Shown in pieces: positions 1-12,790 of a DNA stretch of 64,000 nt. How positions within the stretch are numbered: the stretch's first letter is position 1; every line of letters starts with the position of its first letter. The notes under the pieces are model-generated. The model was not told the origin of the DNA, did not search any database, and was given only the letters and a program-made list of their open reading frames with translations. Origin of the DNA: Phascolomyces articulosus (taxonomy: Eukaryota; Mucoromycota; Mucoromycetes; Mucorales; Lichtheimiaceae); the NCBI GenBank assembly GCA_025677815.1, contig JAIXMP010000047.1:124001-188000 (forward strand), in the 5' to 3' direction. The translations under genes and the position numbers were made by a program.

Positions 1-1
1 C

Positions 2-1458
2 ATGACAACTACATCTCCAATTTCGAACACTACACCAAGTCAATTTAGCATTGCTCATTGGGAGACCATTAAGCAGATTCATTGCACTTTATGTGAGGAA
101 ATCTTGGCCAGAAGATACAAGCCAGTCTTAGGAGTCCGCGAGCTACTTGCTAAGTTTACTGGTATCTTAACTGGGTCAGCAGGAAAGGCTATTCAACTCT
201 GTAACACTGATGAGGAGAAGGTGATTGCATCGCAGCTTGGTCGGCCAAAGAAGGAAATTTCACGACAGAAATACAATCTTGTACGTGAATATATTGGTGA
301 ACGCAATGCAAAAGGCATTCCAACCTATTCAAAACAGGTTACTGATTTTTTACAAAAGAATGGGTACTCATACTCGAAACGCACCGTACAAAGGCACCTT
401 ACCAAGATGAACTTCAAGTTTGGAAAGGGTAACAAGCTCAATATCCTGCATGATACTCCAGCAAATATCCAATTCCGAAAAACATGTTTGGACAAACGTA
501 TTGGAAATCTAAACGCCAACAATATGCCTATAATCCCAGAAGTTTTTCTTGATGAATCATATGTGCATTTAGATCACCATAGTAAGCAAACATGGTTTGA
601 ACCAGGAATGGATATGAGGGAGTCAGGACGCAAGCCTATGTTGGTAATTTTTGGTGCTTTTATTGCATTTCGACAAGATAACCGCATGATCTTTGAATTA
701 GTGGAAGATTCGATCCTAATTTGGCCCGTTAATGGTATGCAACACATTCGCCCAGAAATAGGAAAAAACGTGGACCTCCTGCTGAAGACGAAGATCTATG
801 GCATACTATGCCTGATGAAATAAAAGAAGCACGGATTGCACCTGATTATCATGACTACCATGGCAATTTCGATGCTGACTTATTTGAAAGGCTTTTTGAG
901 CGGCTTTGCAAGAAATTACAGCAAAAGTATGGTTCATGTCATATCCATATGGATGGTGCCAAGTACCATATGCGACGGAAAAATGCCAAGCCAACTGGAA
1001 ATGCCAGTAGACAGACTATTATTGACTGGTACCGTGCCAATCGTTATCGACTTTTAAAAGGTACACTGAACAATACACTAAGTGTTAAGGAACTTAAAAA
1101 AAAAGTAGATGAACTTGATCACTCCCCAACATGGCCTACATATGAAATTGCTCGTAAGTATGGACATGAAGTAAGAAAGACCCCTCCTTATCATTGTGAA
1201 CTACAACCCATTGAACGTGTATGGGGTATTGTAAAAAATCGAATTGCTTTTGATCCAGAAGAAAATCCTACTGCTGGTTCAGTAAGAACCCGGCTTTTGC
1301 AGGAATTTGCAAGAATTGATCATGCTGCTTTTCGGTCTGTCTGGAACAAAACTGTTGATCAGTGTAAAGGATACCATGATGGACATGAAAATGGTCGTGT
1401 TCTTGCAGGTCCTTCTCAAGAGTTTGGTGATCCTGATATCAATAATGAGGAAGAATAA
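2..1458 (+). mobile_element. DDE transposase (Tc1/mariner/IS630-like), one frameshift
   Basis: This encodes a cut-and-paste transposase of the Tc1/mariner/IS630 DDE superfamily. The N-terminal part (2-823) starts with an ATG at position 2 and carries a helix-turn-helix region around residues 75-140. The first catalytic Asp is in FLDES (D184). The second part (808-1458) is in another frame and holds the second Asp in HIHMDGAKYH and the catalytic Glu in ELQPIERVWG, so the DDE triad is complete across the two frames. The break falls in the A6 run near 763-768: downstream of it the other frame continues the protein with RGPPAEDEDLWHTM, which the first frame misses. A one-base indel therefore inactivates an otherwise intact gene, unless it is a sequencing error. 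The left terminal inverted repeat would lie outside the window, and no matching right repeat could be identified. Confidence 0.85.
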
Positions 1459-3067
1459 AATTTGCATGAAATTTCTAGTCCGATTTTTTTTTTTGAAAAT
1501 TTTGTGTCCTAAATGCTTTTCATATATGAAAATAACGAATAATTACTGTATTTGATTCCAGTTTTTTTATAAAACCTCATTCAGAAGGTAGACTATATGC
1601 TGCTTAAGTTTGAAGGAAAAAGAACAAAAAATGATAGAGTATTATGAATTTGAATTTTGCCACGAATTAATGTCGCGGTCTCTATAGTATGTAGTGATAA
1701 ACAATAAAATAGGGTTGAGGATTATATATCCTCATTCTATCAAATGTAAATATGTTTTATAGACATATACTATTTTTTTTTTCAAAATTGCAAATTTTCC
1801 GTCATAATATAATAAATAAGAAAGAACATGCTTTATGTCTATTATTTGAGTGTTCATAGTATAATACGTTTTGCTGCTTTGGACTATTTTTAGTAACTCA
1901 CAATAATTCTTGTTTGTTAATAATAAATGCTAGTATTTGTCTCTTTAGTTTATTTTTTCATCAGGTATAATACGTAACAAAATGAGACAAATTATGGTAA
2001 CATTAACATAACGGACACAAATACTACATATTATATCATATTATATGATTGTTGTCAGAAGTAGAAAAAACTCTACAATCACTGCCTCACTTGAATAGTA
2101 TGCTTCAATTTGTTATTCTTCTTCTTATATTCTCTATTTTAAAAGCTTTTTTTTTTTTTTTGCTTGGTAACAATTGCATGTCGTTACTTTATTTGATTAA
2201 GTAAAATAAAGACGTTGCTTGTACAAAGAAGAACAACATAATGCTTAATGTTTAACCAACGAAATACTCCCACTGCTAATCATTATATCCTCATCGCCCA
2301 TTGTCTATCTTTCTACATTTTGACTAATACAATACAAATATTGAGTGCTATCTTTTCATTGCTATTTGTTGGGTTTTGATCGTAATTATTGATCTGGTAT
2401 CTAATACGTAGGTTATGATGGATAGTTTTGAGTTCATATTTTTGGTGGTGTTAAATATTTGATTCATCATTTATTCGTGGGGAGGACATTGTTTTTCTCC
2501 ACTTATGATATACTCCATTGATTATATTGTTTCACCATTTCTTCAAGTAGTATAGCTGGGATTCATCCATGTGGGGGTGTGATTATGAAATAAAGAAATA
2601 ATGCCATGTGTATTTTTTGTATTATTACATTTCAATAAGCACAGTCCAGTCCTTCTTTCGTTTAAGAAATGATTACGTTACACTTGGGACGATGCTGAAA
2701 AAAAAGTATATCTGTTCCCACACTGGGTAATGATGGGATAATCTAATTCTTTTGGTAAGCTGGTGTAAATTACCTTGTGTATGTTGTAAAAAAGGACAAG
2801 AGCTGATGTCAAACAACACTGAATATAAACTGCATATTAGATGGGTATAATAACAGAAAAAAATATCTTACCAAGAGTTTGGATTTATTGTTAATGATTG
2901 TAATATATAAGAGTTCTATCTGATAGCCTAGATATAAATGATTGTATTATTCTTATTTTTTAATATGTTGTGTTTAATTATTTTGAACCTTGCTTTATAA
3001 ATACGAATAATAATAAGCTCTTGATATGTAAATGATAAGAAAAAAAGAAAATAATTAAGCATCCACC

Positions 3068-3102
<35 letters not shown>

Positions 3103-4459
3103 GTTTATGTAATTAAGAATCCATAAACAAAAGATCTAAAAACAAAGTAAAAAAGTATCGGACCGTCTTGTAAAAGATGTCAATCGAATCACAAACCCAG
3201 CGCAGAAAAAAATAATTTTTGGTGGAACAGAGAAGATCTTGTACGTGAGTAAATTAAGTTATGTAATCATTTTATTGTAACACAAAAAAATAATGCTATT
3301 TTCTTATTGAAAAGGTTTCATAATGATTATCAAAATAAGTGATTCAACAACGACAGGAACATCATCTTCATTATTCTTTCTAGCCCTGAGTATCTTTCCC
3401 CAGGGATTTTGTTTGATGTTCTTGTCAGGGATCCACTGAGTTAGTAAACATGTAAGCATGATGGATGATACCGTGGGTCCCCGCATTTTACAAATCATTC
3501 ATCTATAACCATTTTGTACTATGATAACAACGACTTGAATTATTATATCATCATCAATGGGAATATACAAATCAACAGTTGATTTATAGCTATTGTTGTG
3601 ATACCTCAGTTAAGGTTCAACTTTATTATATTAGCTCTACTTAGATTTGGATTGTTATTATTATGGATTATTATGAAACAGAGGTGTTGATCCACAAAGA
3701 AGAAAGTAATTCTATTTAAATAATAACGAAAGGCTTTATAGTAGTTATATATCAACCAAAAAGTTGATAATGATGTTTCATATTGTTATTGCATATACTA
3801 TTCTACCAAATTTGATATGATCATCGAGTTACTTGTTCCTGGTTATCGGATAACCTCCTTAACCCAAATTATGATATAGTTAAGATAATGCATAATAAGC
3901 CTTTTAAATCAAAAAATATATAAACATTGCTCAAGTTAAAAAATAATAGTTAGGATGACCGGAAGCAGGCAAAACGTTTTAACATGTACATCAAATTATG
4001 TACCAATGAAAATTATAAATATATTGAGCGGCGAAAGAAACAGTTTATTTTGAACAACAGGCAAAAAGAGGAAATATGGGGGGGAGAAAGTTTACGCTGG
4101 AAATTTATTGTGGTTATTACTTGAAAGAAGTTTATTATAATATACTTCTTCACATTATAATAATTCATACTTCTCCATAAAGAAGATAAAGAAATGGTCA
4201 TAAGGTCTTGATACTAAATAGATATCTTGGAAAACAATCACTATAACAACAACACTATTATAATCTCGCGTGATCATAATATGTAGTTTTAATGCATGAT
4301 TTTTTTCACTGTCCGAACTATTTTTTACTCTTTTCCTTTCGTCACTTTTTTTTTATTTCTGTTGTAAGACAAAGGAAAGAAGGCTGTTGTGTTGCTGTTA
4401 AATAATACCAAATAATGATAATAATAACCACTTTTTGTTAACCTAGCACAAAAATAATA
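1459..4459. other. Gene-poor AT-rich intergenic region with a CAT microsatellite
   Basis: I see no convincing gene in these 3 kb. The stretch is very AT-rich with many poly-T and poly-A runs. Positions 3068-3100 hold eleven perfect CAT units. A 64-codon minus-strand reading frame at 3304-3498 has no recognisable features. The first few hundred bases may be the 3' flank of the transposon, and the last few hundred are presumably the promoter of the stress-protein gene. Confidence 0.5.
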
Positions 4460-5404
4460 ATGACTCGTGAAATCATCTTGGCAATCGACCCTGAGTCCGA
4501 AGAAGCTGGTAAAACAGTCTCGTGGGCAGTGGAGAATTTTTTACGTGAAACGGATCATGTCAAGTTAGTCAGTGTATTATACTTGGATGTTGAGTTTGTT
4601 GATCATGGTCAGTTGTTTTTTTTATATATATAATTAACTTTATTTATTAATATATTGATCCATTATCTATTCACACTGATGCATAATAATGACTTACTTA
4701 TACTTCTTCTTATGATAAAAAGATTATTCAATGGCTGTTGATGAAAAGGACATTTTTGAAATGGAAGAAAAGGTAAATTGTTGGTTTGGTTATTTTAATT
4801 CCTTCTCACCTAATACTCTCTCTAATTATAGAGAGTAAGTGAGTGAGAGAGGACAAAGTGTAACGTTGTAATATGCTCACATCACACGCATTATACTCAT
4901 TCATCCATAAACAACCTACACGCTGCATACTCTCACACACACATACACACACAAAATAAAACATATTTTTTTTTCGTTCTAGCTTAAAAATAAGTTCACC
5001 ACTGAACTGGAAACTTTTCGTAATGGCTTGATTACAACTGGGTTTACCAATGTCTCCATTGAAATATTAAAATCAACAAGATCAGGACCTTGTCATCGTT
5101 TGATTGAACATCTTGACACTGTTCAAACAGATTGTTTAATCATGGGGAGTCGGAATCTGTCGGGCTGGAAACGGTAAGTCTTTTCAGTTGATGAACACGA
5201 GGTCACATAACGTAAGCATCACAAAATACACAAAAAAAGACATTGTTTTGAATCATACAGACCTCTTTTTTTTTTCTCCTTTGTTAAATTCATGATTTCA
5301 TAAACTAATAGATCAAGCAATTGTTATAAAATAGACTTTTAATTGGAAGTTTTAGTGAATACATTCAATCTCATGTTCATTGTCCGGTACTTGTAGTTAA
5401 ATAA
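4460..5404 (+). CDS. Universal stress protein (UspA family), 4 exons
   Basis: This is a single-domain universal stress protein of 152 residues, the usual size for the family, probably a cytosolic ATP-binding stress protein. My exons are 4460-4607, 4723-4772, 4983-5173 and 5335-5404; all introns are GT-AG and phases join cleanly. The N-terminus has the first beta strand REIILAIDPE followed by SEEAGKTVSWAVENFLR. The C-terminus carries the ATP-binding signature MGSRNLSG...GSFSEYIQSHVHCPVLVVK, matching G-2X-G-9X-G(S/T). The start was chosen because this ATG gives the canonical first strand directly. The hexose transporter follows on the same strand about 590 bp downstream. The physiological role cannot be inferred from sequence. 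Confidence 0.9.
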
Positions 5405-5991
5405 TAAAAATTTATCATTGATTTCTCTTATTTGTTTATGATTTCGTGTATGTGTGATATGTGGCACAGTTATATAAGTGAGACAAAGAAAAGGTATAAT
5501 ATAATCATTTGTTGTTGTTGGGTGGGGGGAGTAAGCAAGAGTGTATGGTTGCTTGATTTGGGGTTTCCGCGGTTTAAGGTCTTGAGTTACCTATTTCGGT
5601 TTGACGGTGATTCCCACCGAATGAAATCAAGGAACCTGAATAAAAAAAAAAGAGGGGCTTATTGCGCGTGGGGAAAGTAATGATAGAGTGGGTGAAGAAG
5701 AGGTTAAGTTTAAACCTGGGAACAAATGGCTACACACAAATGAATTATATAATCAATTCTCCTTATTTGATTTTTTTACTTTTCCAGGGTATAAAAAACC
5801 GTTTTCTTGACCTTCTTCAACTTCTTTTTCATCTTCTTTTGGTCTTTTTATCCTACTTTTTTATACATATTTATTATTTTTTTTTATCTTATTTGACTCT
5901 ATTATTCTTATATCATCATCATCATCATACAGAATTCTTACACTTCCTACTATTCTTCGATCTGTGATATTTGAATAATAATATATTAATA
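5405..5991. promoter_or_regulatory. Intergenic region upstream of the hexose transporter
   Basis: This 587 bp stretch lies between the stress protein and the sugar transporter and holds no gene I can support. Positions 5515-5690 are noticeably more GC-rich than the surroundings and include a G run (TGGGTGGGGGGAG) and CCGCGG. These could be binding sites for zinc-finger regulators, but that is only inference. The part next to the ATG is a pyrimidine-rich tract (about 5760-5960), a pattern seen upstream of other genes in this window. Confidence 0.35.
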
Positions 5992-8027
5992 ATGGGAAGG
6001 AGCTTAACGACGAGAGTGACGAATAATGTCTATGTATGGAAAAAATAACAATTCTTTTATTATTTCACCTTTTTTGATCTATTCTATAATATTCACCAAA
6101 TACATCCTCAATTATACTATTATAGGTGATTGGTGCGTTTGCTGCCATCGCAGGTATTATGTTTGGTTTCGATATTGGTAGTAACTCTGGTGTTATTGGA
6201 ACTAAACAGTACGTTGTTATTATTTATTATTACTATTATTATATGATGACGAGATGCATCTGATATTGATCCATTCTTCCTCCCTTTAGATACCGTGATT
6301 ACTTTAATAATCCCAGTGATTTGCTCCAAGGTGGTATCAATGGTGCATTGAGTGCTGGTTGTTTTGTGGGTGCTTTACTCGCTGGTTTCCCTGCTGATAG
6401 ATACTCTCGAAAGTATACTTTGATCGGTGCATCCGTTTTGTTTGTTATTGGTTCCGTTTTTCAAGCTGCTTCTAATGGTGTCCCACTCCTTTGTGTTGGT
6501 CGTGTGCTTAACGGTATGCATTTTCATGACTATTCTGTGAAATGGCAACAATGAAAAAAACTAATAAATCATAATAAACTCACACACACTGCAATCCATT
6601 TATGGTTTAACCTTGTATTCATTCAGGTTTATCTGTCGGTGTCACTTCCATGGTGGTACCACTTTACCAGTCAGAAATTGCACCAAAAGAAATTCGTGGT
6701 CGTATTGTTGCTGTGCAACAATGGAGTATTACATGGGGTATTATGATCTCGTAAGTGTTTATTCTTTCTTATTTGTTGTATACTTGATGAGACTTGATGA
6801 TATTGTGATATTGATGTATTGACATTCTCTTTTTTTTGTTGGTGAATTTACAGTTTCTGGATTCAATATGGTTCACAGTTCACTGATTCTACTGCTGCCT
6901 TCAGAATTCCATGGGGTATTCAAGCTGTCCCTGCTCTTATTTTGCTTTCGGGTATGTGGGCTTTCCCCTTCTCCCCTCGATGGCTCGCTGACAAAGGTCG
7001 TATGGATGAAGCCATTCAAGTCCTTGCCGATATTCATGGTGATGGTGACATCCATCATCCTCGTGTCCAACTGGAAATTCAAGAAATTGAAGCCGTCATT
7101 AAATTCGATCGTGAGCAGGCCTCCCATCGTTATGCTGATATCTTGAAACCCCAATATGCTTACCGTGCTTCTCTTGGTATCTGTTTACAAATCTGGCAAC
7201 AATTGACTGGTATGAATATTATCATGTTCTACGTTGTCTTGCTCTTTGAACAAGCTGGTGTTGGTGATGATCAAGAATCTACTTTGGTTTCTTCTGGTGT
7301 CAACTATGTTGTCAACGTTGTAATGACTGTTCCTGCTATTTTGTGGGTTGACAAATGGGGTCGTCGTAACACTATGATTTTCGGTGCTTTGGCCATGAGT
7401 TTGTTCCTTTGGGTTGTTGGTGGTTTGATGAGTCAAGGTGAATGGTATCTTGATGATGCTGGCAAATGGAAGGTGAACATTGCCAATGAACATGCTGCTA
7501 AGGGTATGGTAGCTTGTATCTATCTCTTTGTTGCTTCTTTTGCTACAACATGGGGTCCTTTGGGTTGGATTTATCCTGCTGAAATTTTCCCTCTTCGTAT
7601 TCGTGCTATTGCTGTGTCTTTGTCTACTTCAGCTAATTGGCTTTTCAACTGGGTCCTTAACTTTGTTGTTCCCTTGTTGATGCAACGTATTCGATTTGGT
7701 TTGTATATGCTTTTCGCTGGTTTCAACTTTTTGATGGCTTGTCACGTTTTCCTTGCTTATCCTGAAACCAAGGGCTTCACTGTAAGTTATTGTTATGTAT
7801 TATATATTGATTGGATCAACTCAATAAATAGCACTCAAACAAAAGGTTTTTTTTTACTAATCATAATTATATATAATCAAATATAGCTTGAAGAAATGGA
7901 TATTGTATTTGAACAAAACCCACGCAAGAAGGTTGATCGTGCATTTGTTGAAGCTGAATTAGCTCGTCGTGCTGGTTTGGAACATAATCGACCTGCATCC
8001 ACCGAAAAGAACGAAGATATTGTTTAA
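5992..8027 (+). CDS. MFS hexose/sugar transporter, 6 exons
   Basis: This is a 499-residue Major Facilitator Superfamily sugar porter, probably a plasma-membrane proton-coupled hexose carrier. Exons are 5992-6033, 6126-6208, 6290-6513, 6627-6750, 6854-7781 and 7887-8027; every junction is GT-AG and restores frame. Family signatures are plain: GFDIGSNSGVI in helix 1, GALLAGFPADRYSRKY after helix 2, LCVGRVLNGLSVG, VPLYQSEIAPKEIRGR, QQLTGMNIIMFY in helix 7, a second DKWGRRN loop, WIYPAEIFPLRIRA and PETKGFTLEEMD. The 14-residue first exon is short but gives a normal cytoplasmic N-terminus. Length and motif order match a complete transporter. It is like fungal hexose or glucose transporters; the exact substrate cannot be told from motifs. 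Confidence 0.95.
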
Positions 8028-8345
8028 ATATATTAAAACAATAATATAATTCCTCCCATCCTTCTTACTTTTTTTTAATTATGAACAACTCTATATTTCT
8101 CTTTTTTGTATTAGATATTAATACCCTCTTCTTCTCTTCCCCTTTCACCTATTCTTCACATAAATATTTTTTTTTTGCTTACAGTAACAGAGTAGAGAAT
8201 TAACAGCAACAATTTAGGCTATCATAATTATTTATTACCCTTTATATTTCACACTTTTATTTCATTTATTTATTTAACCTTACCTTTTTTATAGTATTCA
8301 ACAATCTCCTTTGAAAAAATTGTCTTTTTTTTTTCTCTCTCTCAA

Positions 8346-8383
<38 letters not shown>

Positions 8384-9529
8384 GTTTGCTAATTAAAAAA
8401 TAACTCCCAAAAAGGTTATTGTAGTAGTAAAAAAAATTATTTATTTTTTTCCCATCATTACCTACACATACTTGTACAACAATGAATCTGACCCTTATTT
8501 ATCATTTGTCAAAAATCACATGCATTGATCCCTTTTGTTGTGACGGATATTTCCACTTTTATAAATTTAAAAAATCATCAGGGTTTTTTTTTTAAAAAAA
8601 AAGGGTGGGAAAATTAAGAAATGTTTCACGATTCAAGTAGAATTTAAAAGGGTCGAATATTTAACATCAACCCTCTATTTAATAATCATTAATACTTATT
8701 TAATATATTGATCCTGTCATCTATTGGCTACATATATATATAGTAAACAAAGAAATGCCATATATATGCTTAGATCTCCTTCAGTAGCCACATTTGATCT
8801 ATCCACGATGTTGTACGTATTTTTAACAGATCGGAAACTTTGGATCATAATAGCATTCTATAATTACTCCGTTGTGATCATCTGATGAATATGGTGACTA
8901 CTTGTAATATTTTATGTTCAAATATATATCAGTAGAAGCTGAGAATATAATTTTTATTGGATCAGTTAATGTAAAACATACAAACTTGTTCATTAATAAA
9001 CTCGATGAATGTATTGGAATACGCATAGAAAAAAGTCGTGTTTTCAAATTGAACGCGTCGTGTGGCACTCAGCAGTATTGTAAATATAAATAAAAATGCG
9101 TAGTATTTATTTGGTTTATATATCAAATATGCTTACAGAGTTAAACGATATATTGACAAGTGTTTACCCTTCCGCAAGAGAGGATTCTTTTCCCATTAAC
9201 AAAGATTCTCAACTTCCAACATATGTCGATTGGTCTCCAACCACACAATGTATATGCTACTAACATGACTTTTGTTTATCCAATTTTTGTACATAATAAA
9301 GTATCTTAAAGAAATGTAAACAGAAGAAAAAAAAAATGCTAATGTGTATGATTTGGATTTAGAGAGTGGAGTAAGGATCATAATGGAACTACAGCATATA
9401 TTAGAGAAAAACATTCCGTTTATTATATGCGACGCGATGTCGATGTGCCTATCTTTTGAGTACTTTTACGTTTTAAACAATTATTTGGAATTCATGATAA
9501 AAGTAATAGTAGTAGAGAATTAATTCACG
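8028..9529. other. Intergenic, no gene seen; TTA microsatellite
   Basis: No supported gene. The first 300 bp are the transporter's AT/pyrimidine-rich 3' flank. A (TTA)n microsatellite of about eleven units lies near 8349-8381. A short 72-codon minus-strand frame at 9196-9414 is low-complexity and shows no family features. Confidence 0.5.
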
Positions 9530-10010
9530 GGCCATTGACGATCGTAATGAGAAAGATACCAAAGAGTAGGGAGCAGTTTATCACGCCACACCGTTGATGT
9601 AGTTCTTCATGACTTGACCTATATAATTACCATGAATATGGACATCCAGTAATAAAACGGGTAAAAGTACAGGTATAACATGTATTTTCTGGTAACACTA
9701 AAGAACCAGGACAGCGAGAATGATTTCCATAATGATTCACATCCAAAGTAGAATAGCAAGCATGATTATTTTGTAGAAAAGAACGACAATCTGATAGCAA
9801 ATGACACCAACAGGCTCGATAGAATAAGAAACATAACAAAAATTCTGTATCCGTTTGATCAATGATAATATTCATCATGATGGCCAGTTTTTTTTTACAA
9901 AATAATGTCGTTGATTAGCTTCAGTTTGTTGCACACAACATAAAAAATCTCCAATAATAATAGTGGTTGGTGTAAGAAAGAATTGACTTGAGTATCTATA
10001 ATAGATGTCT
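9530..10010 (-). pseudogene. Decayed gene of unknown family
   Basis: Several coherent coding stretches run on the minus strand but cannot be joined without frame breaks. From about 9990 a frame reads TPTTIIIGDFLCCVQQTEAN and stops at a possible donor. From 9878 an open frame is rich in Cys (for example CWCHLLSDC and NTCYTCTF). A third frame gives LLDVHIHGNYIGQVMKNYI and is continued, one base out of register, by WRDKLLPTLWYLSHYDRQW and a stop at 9530-9532. This pattern fits a protein gene broken by small indels. I do not recognise the family. It may instead be a functional gene whose introns I have misread. Confidence 0.35.
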
Positions 10011-11281
10011 ATATAATTTAGGGAATACAGTTTATTTATAATAAATGTATGAATACCCTATGATTAATGTAGAGTTTAAGTACGAGAAAATTTTTGCTGT
10101 AAAATGATGAGACATATACTACACAATTCTGTATGATAAAGTGAGGACTAACTAAGAACCATCCAAGTAAGCTTGTAGTTTTGGGACGAATACAATGCTA
10201 ATCATATTGACATGATAAATTCTACAGATGCACGACGATGATCAATTTGTTCAGATGGTACATTATATTCATAATGTATCCAAAGCATCAGAGAAAGTCA
10301 GTAATATACACGTAGTAGGTAATCCAACACGACCTTGAAAAAAGATACATAATGTATGGTTATAATATAATTGAAAAATAGTATAGTAGGTGCTAAAGAT
10401 ATAAAGGAAAAATATAAAATTCTACTGAAGGGAAAACAACTGAAGAATAATAGATAGAGATATAAAAAAGAGGTAGCTAAAGATATAAAGGGGGAAAAAG
10501 CTAAAGAAAAAAGAATAGAATACCTGCCCCTTGTCCATACACCTTAGAAAAAAAATTCAAAAAATATTCGTACGTAGTTACTAATTTCTTTTTTTTTATT
10601 TCTCCATCTTAGTCAAAACACACTCTCTGCTGTTCAGAACTCTTACCAAAAGCTCTAAGAAAAAGGACAGGAAAAACACAAGCGTGTAATAGAAGTAGTT
10701 AGCGAGAGCCATAATAGAACCTAGTATTTTGGTTACGTATGTATAGTAGCTTTTTTTGACACGATGTATAACTGCCAACGGTAATTAAAATAATATATTA
10801 TTATACCGATAAATGCACTTTCATAATAATACGTAACAAAGGAATCTGATTGTCCTATTGTTCTCTGCCGTTCCTTCGCCCAAACAATCCTGTTGCTTAA
10901 TTGTATATTAGTGTTTTTATTCTTTTCCTAATTCGGTACAATCCTAGAAAGCATCTTGTATTATGCATCATAAACATGACTCTGGTGATCAGTATGCTCT
11001 GTCCAAGAGTGAGTTTCAATTTGATAGAGATGATTGGTTCAACGTATCCGTAATAAGCAGTGTCATATGCTACTATATAGGCTATAATAAATTCTTGTTG
11101 GTGCTAATATTATTATGCTGCATATGTCTATGTTTTAGTATGGCATATATACATATCCACACTTCTTCTCACATATATAATCACCGATACTATTACATCG
11201 TGTTATCATAAATGAATATATATATATAATATTGGTCGCCTCACATAATCCTCATTCCAATAATAATATAATAATCACCAT
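10011..11281. other. Intergenic, no gene seen
   Basis: These 1.3 kb are AT-rich with short frames only. Reading frames at 10596-10778 (minus) and 10963-11211 (plus) look like random hydrophobic translations of AT-rich DNA with no recognisable domain. Confidence 0.45.
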
Positions 11282-11377
11282 AAAAAAATCCTGCGGATCC
11301 TGAAAAATACTGTGAAATACTGTGAATTAGAGCTTTTCACAGTATTTCACAGTATTCTACAGGATTATTTTTTTATT
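11282..11377. repeat. Foldback (MITE-like) hairpin repeat
   Basis: A near-perfect stem-loop. Positions 11306-11326 are the exact reverse complement of 11336-11356 (21 bp, 9-nt loop), each arm containing two tandem copies of AATACTGTGA. The pairing resumes outside as ATCCTG (around 11289-11302, present twice) against CAGGAT (11360-11365), with A-rich and T-rich flanks. It is far too long a stem to be chance and has no coding content. It could be a miniature inverted-repeat element or a structured transcript or terminator. Confidence 0.7.
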
Positions 11378-11449
11378 GTGTTTCCAAAAACTTTCAGTGA
11401 TAAAAAGGTGTGTGTTGTTTACTTTCAATTTTGCTTAATATTTGTATTG

Positions 11450-12790
11450 TTGTTGTAGATGGTCATACTTGTGATGTTGATTTTATATCGATACGGAGAC
11501 TAGACGTCACCAATGCATTGAATGTTTTAGAACCAATAACAAGTTTTGTTCCATCCGTAATCAACAACTGTTTTTGGCCATATGTTGTTATATCTTGTAT
11601 GGGAGGGTGGAAATGGTCGATTTTCGTAGTTGACATTCTCTTTCACCTTGAACGATTCTTCTCTATGAGAACCAGTGGACCTCCTTCACCCATAAATTTC
11701 TATATAGTTAATCATTAAAGCTTCACCACTTCTAGTGACAAATACCCATCCCAGAAAGTAACCTACTGCACGATCGCATAACGAAATTGAGGGTGAATCG
11801 TCTATTCATTATTGAGAAATTGTGATATATCATCATTCATTATTTCAATATATTTTTTGCTCGTCAAATGTTTCACATATGGACTGATACTAAGAACTGC
11901 ATCCAAAGTTGGTGGTATCCACGACATATCTTGATGATCATCATTAATATCCGTTCGTTATCTTTTTAAAGGTGCCATGGAAAGAAGCTTCACTGATTTT
12001 TCATTGTAGTTGACTGCTAACGTTTTGTGTGCTAATAAGCTTCCTTCAAAATTGTCTTCTTTGTTGATAGCTACCATCGGTGTGAGATTTAGTACATTCA
12101 ATAACTTCACGCGCATCAACCGCTCTTCATCATTCAATTCACGCGCACCACACGCATGGATAAGTGCTTGCTGATGACTACGATGGTGTTTTTCGGGTGC
12201 TATAAATGAAATATCGAGAATCTTTGGTTGCGTTGGTAGAGACAGTTGAATATCATCGGATTCTACATCACTTGTTCTTCTGTGGTTTCTTGTAATTCAG
12301 ATTTTGTTGTTTGAGAATCTTTATCAATTGTACTTGGGTCATTTTCATTATTTTCATCGTTCTGCTTTATAACATGTTGTTTAATATGTTGGGAAGCTTC
12401 TTCAAGAGTTTTTAAATGAAGTGAACAAGAAGAACATACATAATGTACAATGGTGGAGTCTTCTTCGTCGTTGACAATCGTGAAGCTATTATGTAGTTGA
12501 TAGATTTCAAGGGACGACCGCGTTTTGCAGGAACAACACAGATACCATGATTTTTTAGATGTTCAATGAATTTGGAACTTCTTGAAAAGGTAGAATCAGA
12601 ACAAATAAAGCATGCAAGTTTTATAAAACGCGTGCCTCTTTCATTGCATTCACTGGTGTAGGAAGAAGTAAAAAAAAAAAACTATGAATGCGAAAACTGT
12701 ACTCATTTGACGCCAGCTTTTACACGTTCTATCCGGGGTTTGAAAAAACGTCTTTTGAAATTGGTTTGTCTGGATCAACCTTAATATATT
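11450..12790 (-). pseudogene. Zinc-finger (C2H2) protein pseudogene
   Basis: The minus strand retains a long protein-like reading interrupted by nonsense codons and at least one frameshift. Near 12640-12490 it encodes ACFICSDSTFSRSS...HLKNH, a C-x2-C-x12-H-x4-H finger, then the basic patch AKRGRP. Near 12450-12370 a second finger reads YVCSSCSLHLKT...HIKQH. After a frameshift around 12285 it continues with ILDISFIAPEKHHRSHQQ and, in the same frame through stop codons near 11968, 11811 and 11772, with MSWIPPTLDAVLSISPYV. A last segment (11690-11450) contains KQLLITDGTKLVIGSKTF. The family is not one I can name; it may be a repeat family carried by mobile elements. It is decayed but still readable, so inactivation looks fairly recent. 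Confidence 0.6.

Noticed and set aside
3068..3100. Possible CRISPR-like or tandem array
   Set aside because: It is a simple CAT trinucleotide microsatellite with no spacers.
6873..7154. Open frame antisense to the hexose transporter
   Set aside because: It is fully explained by the conserved transporter coding sequence on the plus strand.
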